Translations under genes and position numbers: made by a program
Shown: piece after piece, positions 1 through 6,970 of the stretch
How the letters are laid out: each line of letters begins with the position of its first letter
Position numbering within the stretch: the stretch's first letter is position 1
NCBI GenBank assembly: GCA_002254385.1
Contig: NJDO01000019.1
Span: 1-19,897 of the forward strand
Length of the DNA: 19,897 nucleotides
Direction of reading: 5' to 3'
DNA from: Thermoplasmatales archaeon ex4484_6
Lineage (GTDB): Archaea; Thermoplasmatota; Penumbrarchaeia; Penumbrarchaeales; Penumbrarchaeaceae
The notes under the pieces: generated by a model
Seen by the model: only the letters and a program-made list of their open reading frames with translations
Told to the model about the DNA's origin: nothing
Databases searched by the model: none

Positions 1-239
1 TGCAGGATGACACCGTCTTCTTCATTTCCAGACCCACGGAACTCATAATGCTCGCCCTCTACGAGAACTACCCTCTCTACAACCGGGGCATGTCATCGTT
101 CAACCAGTTCCTGAAGGCAAATGAGCACATGTTGAAGATCCCCACCATCAGGAACCACTCCCTTTCCGAGGCCATCTGGGTGAAGAACCTTGTGCATCAT
201 CCCCTGATCAAGGAGACATTCCATCTTGATGTGGAATGA
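1..239 (+). CDS. 3' end of an unrecognised protein-coding gene (partial)
   Basis: The frame is open from the left edge of the window and ends at a TGA at 237-239, giving about 78 C-terminal residues. The visible part is soluble-looking and rich in aromatic residues and histidine (for example SRPTELIMLALYENYPLYNR and a VHHPLIKE stretch near the end). I do not recognise the family. No membrane segment or metal-binding cysteine pair is visible. An internal ATG at 48 would give a 63-residue protein, but the reading continues upstream without a break, so truncation by the window edge is more likely. A separate promoter-like box follows before the next gene, so the two are probably not one operon. 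Confidence 0.6.
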   Translation, partial: QDDTVFFISRPTELIMLALYENYPLYNRGMSSFNQFLKANEHMLKIPTIRNHSLSEAIWVKNLVHHPLIKETFHLDVE

Positions 240-252
240 GCTGCTGTGAAAA

Positions 253-260
253 CTTTTTAT
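253..260 (+). promoter_or_regulatory. TATA box for the MgtC-family gene
   Basis: CTTTTTAT is centred about 27 nt before the ATG at 284. That spacing predicts transcription starting at or next to the start codon, so the message would be leaderless. No Shine-Dalgarno-like sequence precedes the ATG, which agrees with this. Confidence 0.6.
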
Positions 261-283
261 CCTATCCCGGACAATAAAGAGCG

Positions 284-970
284 ATGGAGGAGATAATCGA
301 ACTTCTCATCAAGCTCGGATTGACCCTGATACTGTCAGGCATCATAGGGCTGGAAAGGGAGGTGACGGGGCACAAGGCGGGTATAAGGACCCTGATACTG
401 GTGGGGATCGGAGCGGCATCCTTCGTCATGCTTGCGGACAATATCTCACTTTCGGATTCCGAAACGGGCAGGATAATTGCCGGGGTCGCCACCGGGCTGG
501 GCTTTCTCGGGGCCGGAGCGATAATAAAGGAAGGAATAAACGTGAAAGGGCTCACCACGGCAGCCTCCATATGGGTCACGGCTGCAATCGGTGTGTCCGT
601 TGGATCGGGATCCTACCTGATAGGCATCATCACGTTCTCTTTCACCATAATTGTCCTCTCCCTCTTCGCGGTTTTAGAGCGGAAGCTGAATCTCAAACCG
701 GATACCGGGACGATACGGGTCGTAATGGAAAAGGGATACTCCCTTCCCAGAAGGGAGCTGAGGAAGCTTCAGAAGGATGGTGTCGGAATCCAGAGAATGA
801 AGATGGAGAACACGAGAGAGGGCCTCTGCTTCACACTTGATGTGGAGCTTCCGAGGAGGATCAAGGTATCCGATTTCGTGGAGAGGACCAGCGGTATAGA
901 GGGCCTGAGGGAGGTGGAATGGGAGGATACCGAGCAGGGGGGGCTGCGGAGCTACCTTGATGTGTTCTGA
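284..970 (+). CDS. MgtC/SapB-family membrane protein
   Basis: This 228-residue protein has the MgtC signature: GLEREVTGHKAGIRT at about 22-36, GFLGAGAII at 73-81, then GLTTAASIWVTAAIGV at 89-104, spread over four to five membrane helices up to about residue 131. Residues 143-225 form a soluble C-terminal domain of the size of the ACT-like domain found in longer MgtC proteins. In bacteria MgtC proteins modulate F1Fo-ATPase and growth at low magnesium; in archaea the role is not settled, so the name gives family rather than function. The start at 284 is favoured by the TATA box about 27 nt upstream. The 3' end overlaps the convergent protease gene by 19 bp. Confidence 0.9.
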   Translation: MEEIIELLIKLGLTLILSGIIGLEREVTGHKAGIRTLILVGIGAASFVMLADNISLSDSETGRIIAGVATGLGFLGAGAIIKEGINVKGLTTAASIWVTAAIGVSVGSGSYLIGIITFSFTIIVLSLFAVLERKLNLKPDTGTIRVVMEKGYSLPRRELRKLQKDGVGIQRMKMENTREGLCFTLDVELPRRIKVSDFVERTSGIEGLREVEWEDTEQGGLRSYLDVF

Positions 971-2973
971 TTCTCTCTCACCTCGAGCCACCTGTAGCCG
1001 GATCTTGTGTAATCCTGATAGTATCTCTGATCGAAGGTTGTCCCCGTGCAGAGATATGCGGATATCCTGTAGAGACCTGGCCCTCCCTCGCCCTCGTCAA
1101 GTGTATATGTAACCGTGAACGTCTTCTCCTCACCGGACGAGATATTGAAGTGGTGTCCGATGCCGGTGATGTGATCTCCCCTGAGATCGAAGACGTCTAT
1201 TCCGAGAAAAGCTTCCACATCATCGGTGCTTATCACGCCGAAATGGAAGCTCATCGTATCCGGACGACCGTCACTGTCCCCGTCCGAGGTTGAGCAGGAG
1301 AACAGTGAGGTCTCGAAATCAAGGACCTTGCCGTCCTTCAGATCCTTCATGGAGCCGTAATACGATCTCAACAATGAGCTCCATGAGGTATCCTGCACCA
1401 TCTTGAGGTCGTCATAATCATCGTTTCCATCGAAAACCTCCTCAAAATCCGGTGCGTATATCGACAATCCGTTGAGTCCGTCTATGGAAACGCCTCCGAC
1501 CTGATCCTTGGTGAAATATATCATCGTCATATCCAGAAGTCCCAACAGCCTTTCCGCTTTTTCCTTCACATCCGCATCGTCCGAGGTCTTCAGTATATTG
1601 TCGACGAAGTCATACATATCAACGGAATCGGAGGAGTATCCGCTCTGGACGCCCTTTGAATATTTCCTTGCGATCCTCATGTTGTACAGTTCAGACGGGC
1701 CGCCGTCCGTTATGGCATTGGAAAGCTCATCGACCCCTGCCGCCACCTCATCCATCAAGGACAGGTCGATGACACCCATCGTCATCGCTCTAGAAGATGA
1801 GATGGAGCCGATATCCCGCATGTAATCATCGACGAACAGTGCACCCAGATGTTCCGGGCTCATGTAGGGGTAATTCTCCAGCTCCCTCAATGTACGGTAA
1901 TCCCAGCCGAATGCCGGCTCGGTGATTTCCGAAGCGATCATGTATTCCGCATAGGGTGACATCTCGTATGCGACCTCCACCGTCGACATGAGACAGGCAT
2001 CGAATCCCAGGATGTCCAGTTTCTTCCCCGTTGTGGAGGTCACCCTTGAAAGAGCGCCCCCCAGACTGTCGATGCTCATCACCTTCTCGTTATCGAGGCT
2101 CTGCTCCCAGAGCACGCCGTCCACTCCGGAACCGTGATTCCACAGTATTAGAGCATACCTGTCCGCAGGGAAGCTCTCCATCGTCCAGATTGCGAAATCC
2201 GAAAGGCTCGAGGGGTCGGAGCTGTCAATCTCTCCGAGATCGGAAAGCTCCTCCGAATGGAGAATAAGGGGGTCATCGTCATTTCGTATGAGGAATCTCT
2301 TGGCGGTCGTCCAGTTCCCGTCGCTCACATCATCCTTGGAGGAGCTCCCGGACCAGCGATCGAGCTGCACGACGATATTGACATTCTCGGAGGAACCGAT
2401 CCTTTCCATCTCGTTCATGTCCTTCAATGCCCATGCTTCAAGGTCGCAGTCGCTCATGTAGACCATGAAGGTCCATGTGGGGGGAGGGATGTATTCGAGA
2501 ACCAAGGAATTTGATCCGGAACCGACACCCGTTATCGTTGCATTCAGTATGACCGTGAAGTTGCCGGAAGCATCGACTGGAGGCAGGTCTATCGACAGGG
2601 AGAATCTGCCTTCGGGGTCCGTATGGCTTCTGAACTCATCGGGGACCAATCCCGGGATCGACAGGGATATCACTGCATCCCCCACGGGTTTGCCCTCCTC
2701 ATCCACGACGTTTCCGGAAAAGGATAGATCGCTGCCGGATAAGAGGCCCTCGGGCCCATCTTCAAGAAGGATGCTGAACTCCGCGTCCCCCGACCCGCTG
2801 CCGCCGCTGGCGTCGGATCTCAGACCGGCCTCATTATCGATGTAGAGAATAACGGAAAAGGTCAGAAGGGAGAACATGATAAGGACGGAAAGTATGGTAA
2901 AGATCTGTCTCGGACCAACCCCGCCGATCGGGGATCCGTGATGATGTCCGAAAGGTCCTTTCATCATATCCAT
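952..2973 (-). CDS. Membrane-anchored clostripain-family (peptidase C11) cysteine protease
   Basis: The order of parts (673 residues) is: a short cytoplasmic tail, one membrane segment at about 24-44 (signal anchor), a Gly/Ser/acidic spacer, an Ig-like or carboxypeptidase-regulatory-like domain at about 83-160 (GNVVDEEGKPVGDAVISL), then the C11 peptidase domain from about 166 (TWTFMVYMSDCDLEAWAL). The expected dyad is visible: His in LWNHGSG (about 280) and Cys in GFDACLMS (about 327). A beta-rich C-terminal region follows. It is likely anchored with the protease outside the cell, cutting at basic residues if it follows clostripain. I chose the ATG at 2973. The frame stays open for 80 more codons, but those overlap the upstream gene and do not look like protein, and a TATA box sits at 3031-3040. 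The ATG at 2964 is an alternative start. The 3' end overlaps the MgtC-family gene. Confidence 0.88.
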   Translation of the reverse strand: MDMMKGPFGHHHGSPIGGVGPRQIFTILSVLIMFSLLTFSVILYIDNEAGLRSDASGGSGSGDAEFSILLEDGPEGLLSGSDLSFSGNVVDEEGKPVGDAVISLSIPGLVPDEFRSHTDPEGRFSLSIDLPPVDASGNFTVILNATITGVGSGSNSLVLEYIPPPTWTFMVYMSDCDLEAWALKDMNEMERIGSSENVNIVVQLDRWSGSSSKDDVSDGNWTTAKRFLIRNDDDPLILHSEELSDLGEIDSSDPSSLSDFAIWTMESFPADRYALILWNHGSGVDGVLWEQSLDNEKVMSIDSLGGALSRVTSTTGKKLDILGFDACLMSTVEVAYEMSPYAEYMIASEITEPAFGWDYRTLRELENYPYMSPEHLGALFVDDYMRDIGSISSSRAMTMGVIDLSLMDEVAAGVDELSNAITDGGPSELYNMRIARKYSKGVQSGYSSDSVDMYDFVDNILKTSDDADVKEKAERLLGLLDMTMIYFTKDQVGGVSIDGLNGLSIYAPDFEEVFDGNDDYDDLKMVQDTSWSSLLRSYYGSMKDLKDGKVLDFETSLFSCSTSDGDSDGRPDTMSFHFGVISTDDVEAFLGIDVFDLRGDHITGIGHHFNISSGEEKTFTVTYTLDEGEGGPGLYRISAYLCTGTTFDQRYYQDYTRSGYRWLEVRENQNTSR

Positions 2974-3030
2974 CCCGGGGACCGGGGGATCATTACAAAG
3001 CCAGTCCCATCGAACCACCGGGAAGCTTCG

Positions 3031-3040
3031 TATTAAACAT
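3031..3040 (-). promoter_or_regulatory. TATA box for the clostripain-family gene
   Basis: On the minus strand this reads ATGTTTAATA. It predicts a transcript start near 3010, where a five-codon ORF (ATG at 3010, MGLAL, stop at 2993) begins before the protease start at 2973. It lies downstream of the stop of the glycosyltransferase-like gene (3078), so the protease probably has its own transcript. Confidence 0.5.
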
Positions 3041-3077
3041 TTTTGTCCAATGGTGAAAGAATGCGTCATTAATTCTG

Positions 3078-4547
3078 TCAAATCCTTGATCTGCGGTTGA
3101 TACGGGCATCCTTGAGGCGTTCCCCGAGGACCCTGATAAAGAGGTACCCGGTGATGATGTACAGAACGGAACAGACGAGAATGGGAACAAAGAGAAGATG
3201 TCCCGAATTCCATGATGCACCGTTCATGAGGTCCAGAAGAAGGACAAGGGCTCCCATCAGGGGGATGAGGAAACGCGAGGCCCCCATCTTCCAGAGGAAG
3301 GGAATGAAAGGAAGCAGCAGGAGATAGTATCCCGAGTGTATCTTGGGGAATACCATTAGAAATAGAAGAATGAAAAGCAGGGTCGTTCCGATCATGCCGA
3401 TTTCCTTCCTGAACGTCACGAAGAGAAGCCCGAGGCCCAGCAGCACCAGGACGGGGGTGTTGAGGAAGGGGGGATAACCGAGTTCCCCGAGATACCTCCA
3501 GAGGGATATCCCGGTCAGCTCGGCTCCCGAATCACCGGTGAGGTAAAGTCTTGCGAACGTGGATACGCCGCCAGGGGAAAGGTAGGTGACGGGGATCATC
3601 ACAACTGCCAGCACTATGACGGAGAGGATCGTTCGGAGCAGTCTCCTTGCCAGAGGCTGTCTGTCGGAAAGGATGCCCGGCAGCATGAGTGCATGGAATA
3701 CCTTGGTAGCCATTCCCAGACCGACCGTCAGTGATGCAAGGAACTCCCTTCTCCTGATTATTGAATGGACAGATACGGCGAAGAGGAAAGCCACGATTAT
3801 ATCGTCCTGCACGGCTCCGATCGTGGAGTAGATGGTCAGGGGATTGAGAAGGAACATCCCCCCGAAGAGAACACACTTCCATCTTCCCTCTTCCCAGTAG
3901 GTCCTCATGACGAGAAGGGCCGAAAAGAGGGCAAAGAGGGCGAAATAGGAACGGAATACGAAGAAAGAACCCCCCACCATGGCAGGGATAATCCAGAAGA
4001 CGTTGATAAGCGGCGGATTGAGTGTGGGGACGTCCCTGTAAATCATATGGCCTTCAAGGAGGGTCTCTCCCCTGTCCTTGTAGAACGGTGCATCGGTCAC
4101 CTTCTTGTATACATCGACACGCCATGATACATTGTTCCCCTTCTGTTGTATGTACCTGATCTCCCCGTCTCCCAGGGTCCATGTTCTGTTCTCGTCATAT
4201 GGAGAGGAGGTGTAGAGCTTTCCGTAACCCACAAGCTCCATTCTGATGGGGATGAAACCGTCAGGCGCAAGGACGGTCACGTCCGTATCATTACCAATGA
4301 TCCTGGCGGTGAGCATCACGTTGATGTCGGGATCAAAGTATTCCAGCTTGTTCTCCCCGGAGGATCTCAGATCGTCAATGGTCAGTTCCGTTGTGGTATG
4401 GTCCTCGGGGAAGCTGAGACCCACCGCTATCAATATGGGAACGTAGACGAGGGTCCAGATAATCAGGATCGTGATGTATGGATGAGCACTTAATCCCTCA
4501 ACTATCCTCCTTTTCGGGGAGGGACCTCTCCCGGTCCCAGGCACCAT
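3078..4547 (-). CDS. GT-C type glycosyltransferase-like polytopic membrane protein
   Basis: This is a 489-residue protein with about ten membrane helices. After the first helix comes a loop of about 140 residues that should lie outside the cytoplasmic membrane, ending in GHMIYRDVPTLNPPL. This resembles the first-loop motif of GT-C enzymes (GT87/DUF2029 and mannosyltransferase relatives), which move sugars from polyprenyl-phosphate donors. Later come an acidic pair (GAVQDD), a Lys-containing ATKVFHALMLPGIL helix and KIHSGYYLLLLPFIPF, all in the order usual for these families. The donor, the acceptor and even catalytic activity are inference. The frame opens at 4622, but I prefer the ATG at 4547 because a TATA box lies about 28 nt before it. 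The neighbouring protease suggests a cell-surface role. Confidence 0.7.
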   Translation of the reverse strand: MVPGTGRGPSPKRRIVEGLSAHPYITILIIWTLVYVPILIAVGLSFPEDHTTTELTIDDLRSSGENKLEYFDPDINVMLTARIIGNDTDVTVLAPDGFIPIRMELVGYGKLYTSSPYDENRTWTLGDGEIRYIQQKGNNVSWRVDVYKKVTDAPFYKDRGETLLEGHMIYRDVPTLNPPLINVFWIIPAMVGGSFFVFRSYFALFALFSALLVMRTYWEEGRWKCVLFGGMFLLNPLTIYSTIGAVQDDIIVAFLFAVSVHSIIRRREFLASLTVGLGMATKVFHALMLPGILSDRQPLARRLLRTILSVIVLAVVMIPVTYLSPGGVSTFARLYLTGDSGAELTGISLWRYLGELGYPPFLNTPVLVLLGLGLLFVTFRKEIGMIGTTLLFILLFLMVFPKIHSGYYLLLLPFIPFLWKMGASRFLIPLMGALVLLLDLMNGASWNSGHLLFVPILVCSVLYIITGYLFIRVLGERLKDARINRRSRI

Positions 4548-4570
4548 GAAGGGTGAAGGCCGATATATCC

Positions 4571-4578
4571 ATTTATTG
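4571..4578 (-). promoter_or_regulatory. TATA box for the GT-C-like gene
   Basis: AATAAAT on the minus strand is centred about 28 nt before the ATG at 4547, predicting a leaderless message. This supports the shorter start over the one at 4622. It shares a 120-bp divergent control region with the plus-strand DUF2130 gene. Confidence 0.5.
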
Positions 4579-4610
4579 TTTTTGACAGTTTCGCACCACT
4601 CCGCTGCCAA

Positions 4611-4618
4611 CCTTAAAA
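4611..4618 (+). promoter_or_regulatory. TATA box for the DUF2130 gene
   Basis: CTTAAAAC is centred about 26 nt before an ATG at 4641. That ATG opens a 13-codon ORF which ends at 4682, past the real start at 4667. The main start is preceded by GGGGGT with 5 nt spacing, a fair ribosome binding site. Confidence 0.45.
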
Positions 4619-4666
4619 CCATATAGTCCGAACTCCATCCATGAAAGAGGAAAACGGGGGTATTGG

Positions 4667-6118
4667 ATGGAACAGACCATGAAATGTCCCAACTGCGGTG
4701 TCGAGTTCAAGCTGGATGAGGCTCTCATGGGCCCCATCAGGGAGAAGCTGGCCGATGAGTACAGGATGAACATTGAAAAGAGGGACCTTGAGATAAAAAA
4801 GCTGAAGGAGGATCTTGAGAGGGATTCGGAGGAGAGGGAGAAGCTCCTGAATGAAAGGATGGCGGAGGAGAGAGAGAGATTGAGGAAGGAGATAGAGGAA
4901 TCCCTTGCAAGGGAGAGGTCCGTGAAGGTGGAGGAGCTGGAGAGGCTTCTGAAGGAAAAGGACGAGAGGTTGAAGCAGAGCGAGGAGAAGGAGATGGAAC
5001 TGCTCAAGAAAAAGCAGGAGCTGGAGGAGAGGGAGAGGAGGATGGAGCTGGACGTGATGAAGCGTCTCGAGGAAGAGAAAAGGACCCTGATTATCGAACT
5101 GGAGAAGGATATGGCGGAGAGAAGTTCCAGGGAATTGAGGGAGCTGGAGGAGAAGCTCAAGCAGAAGGAGGCCTTTCTCGAGGAGGCAAGGAAGAAGGAG
5201 CTCGAGCTGATGAAGAAACATTCCGAGCTTGAGGAGAAGCAGAAGGAGATGGAGCTGGAGATACAGCGCAAACTGATGGAGGAGAGATCGAAGCTGGAGA
5301 AGGAGATACGGGAAAGGCATCTGGAAGAGCAGAAGTTCAAGGATGCGGAAAAGGAGAAGACCATCAGGGACCTTCAGGAGCAGATAGAGGTGTTGAGACA
5401 GAAGGCCGAGCAGGGTTCCCAGCAGCTTCAGGGGGAGGTTCTGGAACTGGAGCTTGAAGAGGAGCTGTCCAGGTTCTTCCCCTACGATGAGGTGATAGAG
5501 GTAAAGAAGGGTCAGAGGGGTGCCGATATTGTCCAGAAGGTGAGGACGACCAGCGGATATCACTGCGGCACCATCGTTTGGGAGACCAAGAGGGCAAAGA
5601 ACTGGAGCGGAGAATGGCTTCCGAAGCTGAAGGATGATATGAAATCGCACAAGGCCGATATGGGGGTACTATGCTCCACGGTCCTCCCGAAGGATGTGGA
5701 CAGGTTCACGATAAATGGTGACGTTGTGGTAACGAGGACCGTCTTTGCAATACCCGTCGCGACCCTCATAAGGGAACAGATCATCAGGATTTCCAGGGAG
5801 AGGAACATAAGCGAGAGCATGTCCGACAAGAAGGACCTGCTCTTCTCCTATCTAACGGGATCGGAGTTCCGTCAGAATATGGGGGGTATGGTCGAGGCCT
5901 TCATGGAGATGAAGCGGGACCTTGACAGTGAGAAGAATTCCATGGAGCGCATCTGGTCGAAGAGGGAGAAGCAGATGGTAAGGGTCCTGAAGAACCTGAG
6001 CTCCATTTATGGCTCCATGCAGGGGATCGCGGGAGCCTCCATGCCCCTGATAAAGGGTCTGGAGATGGACAGCATTCCCGAGAGAAGTTCCGGGAATACC
6101 CTGGATGAATTCGAATGA
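4667..6118 (+). CDS. DUF2130-domain coiled-coil protein with a PD-(D/E)XK-like C-terminal core
   Basis: Residues 6-14 hold one Cys pair (CPNCGVEF), half of a zinc ribbon. Residues 25-265 are a nearly unbroken, highly charged coiled coil rich in Glu, Lys and Arg. The C-terminal part (about 265-380) matches the DUF2130 pattern: RGADIVQKV, then TIVWETKRAKNWSGEWLPKLKDD. Asp287, Glu306 and Lys308 are spaced like the D...ExK core of PD-(D/E)XK nucleases, with Lys320 following, so a nuclease-type fold is plausible; activity is unproven. The function of DUF2130 proteins is unknown to me. A phage, DNA-repair or chromosome role would be a guess. It stands alone on the plus strand, divergent from the GT-C-like gene, and is not followed closely by a strong gene. 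Confidence 0.85.
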   Translation: MEQTMKCPNCGVEFKLDEALMGPIREKLADEYRMNIEKRDLEIKKLKEDLERDSEEREKLLNERMAEERERLRKEIEESLARERSVKVEELERLLKEKDERLKQSEEKEMELLKKKQELEERERRMELDVMKRLEEEKRTLIIELEKDMAERSSRELRELEEKLKQKEAFLEEARKKELELMKKHSELEEKQKEMELEIQRKLMEERSKLEKEIRERHLEEQKFKDAEKEKTIRDLQEQIEVLRQKAEQGSQQLQGEVLELELEEELSRFFPYDEVIEVKKGQRGADIVQKVRTTSGYHCGTIVWETKRAKNWSGEWLPKLKDDMKSHKADMGVLCSTVLPKDVDRFTINGDVVVTRTVFAIPVATLIREQIIRISRERNISESMSDKKDLLFSYLTGSEFRQNMGGMVEAFMEMKRDLDSEKNSMERIWSKREKQMVRVLKNLSSIYGSMQGIAGASMPLIKGLEMDSIPERSSGNTLDEFE

Positions 6119-6192
6119 GGGAAGAACTCGATACAACCGAAGAATGGGAGAGGATGTATCCCGAAGGGATGTAAGTTTACAATAGATCAACC

Positions 6193-6447
6193 GTGATGAG
6201 GAAGAAGGAAAAGGCAGGGAAAGATTCATTCAGGGCAGCAGGTATCGGTGGAATATCACTCGTCGCACTTTCGATCCTGTTCATTATCTTTGGATTGCCG
6301 ACGGTGATCCTGGCATTGGCAATTCTCTATTTCGATTCGTTATTTATGCCGATAATGTTCGTTATGCTTTCCGTAATTGGAGCCGGTCAGGTCCCTCCGT
6401 CATTCACCCGTCAATCTCTTCATCTCGGCCCTGTATTCCTCGTATGA
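6193..6447 (+). CDS. Possible small membrane protein of unknown function
   Basis: The frame encodes a basic N-terminus (MRKKEKAGKD) followed by two hydrophobic stretches at about 17-40 and 44-63 separated by a short polar turn. That is the layout of a small two-helix membrane protein. The start may be the GTG at 6193 or the ATG at 6196. Weak AT-rich sequence (AGTTTACAATAG) lies upstream but is close to the start. The last 48 bp overlap the convergent gene ending at 6400, and the C-terminal residues (after VIGAG) look like shadow sequence, so the frame may be real only in its first part. No family is recognised. Confidence 0.4.
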   Translation: MMRKKEKAGKDSFRAAGIGGISLVALSILFIIFGLPTVILALAILYFDSLFMPIMFVMLSVIGAGQVPPSFTRQSLHLGPVFLV

Positions 6448-6906
6448 CATCTTTCCGCTGCGGTATTCATCCGTAAGATCGATTATCAATTCCTCCCTGC
6501 CCCTTCCCCCGTATTCATAGGTCTTTGAATCGTTAGGCCCCCGTTCCCAGACCTTCACCTTCCTTCTTCCGTTCTCGAAGGTCTCCAGTCTCCCATGTGA
6601 TGTCCAGGTAGAATCCTTTCTGCGAAGTGAATACACCCTTTCTCTCTTCCTGGATATCGCCTTTCCCCCGGAAGGTGTTTCGGAGAGGTTGTCGAGGTTC
6701 TCCATGAACCTCTCGATCTCGTCCGGGACATCGTTTTTATTCCTATCCTCCGGATCGCCGGCAAGGGTGAGGGAGATCCCCTTCATTCCTCCACCGCGCA
6801 TTCTCCTGATGCGTACCTTCGAGGAGATAAGGATCAGCAGGGCAATGAGTAGAGCCCCCGAGAGCAGTGCCAGACCGAGAATGATGAGGATAGATACTGT
6901 ATCCAT
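6400..6906 (-). CDS. Small membrane-anchored protein with SHOCT-like C-terminal tail
   Basis: This 168-residue protein begins with one membrane helix at about 5-28 and a basic stop-transfer (SSKVRIRRMR). A charged middle follows, with DRNKNDVPDEIERFMENLDNL and a segment rich in Arg, Lys and aromatics (YSLRRKDSTWTSHGRLETFENGR is split across it). It ends in LTDEYRSGKMSYEEYRAEMKRL, which resembles the SHOCT motif: a short helical C-terminal domain seen on many unrelated prokaryotic proteins and thought to aid oligomerisation. The ATG at 6906 has a strong ribosome binding site, GGAGGAGTGA. It lies 64 nt downstream of thrS, with an AT-rich box near 6948-6956 that could give it its own promoter. 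Function unknown. Confidence 0.7.
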   Translation of the reverse strand: MDTVSILIILGLALLSGALLIALLILISSKVRIRRMRGGGMKGISLTLAGDPEDRNKNDVPDEIERFMENLDNLSETPSGGKAISRKRERVYSLRRKDSTWTSHGRLETFENGRRKVKVWERGPNDSKTYEYGGRGREELIIDLTDEYRSGKMSYEEYRAEMKRLTGE

Positions 6907-6970
6907 GCGGTCACTCCTCCCTGATCGGAGATGGAACGTAATACCTTCGTAAAGTTCTTGCGGATGCGGT

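Noticed and set aside
2974..3213. 80-codon N-terminal extension of the clostripain-family frame
   Set aside because: It overlaps the 3' end of the upstream gene, contains low-likelihood sequence, and lies across the TATA box at 3031-3040 that fits a start at 2973.
4573..5364. 263-codon minus-strand frame rich in Ser and Phe
   Set aside because: It is the complement of the Glu/Lys-rich coiled coil of the DUF2130 gene; such repetitive codons give long open antisense frames.
4613..5650. 345-codon minus-strand frame rich in Leu, His and Gln
   Set aside because: Same cause: antisense to the DUF2130 coiled coil, with a composition no natural protein family would have.
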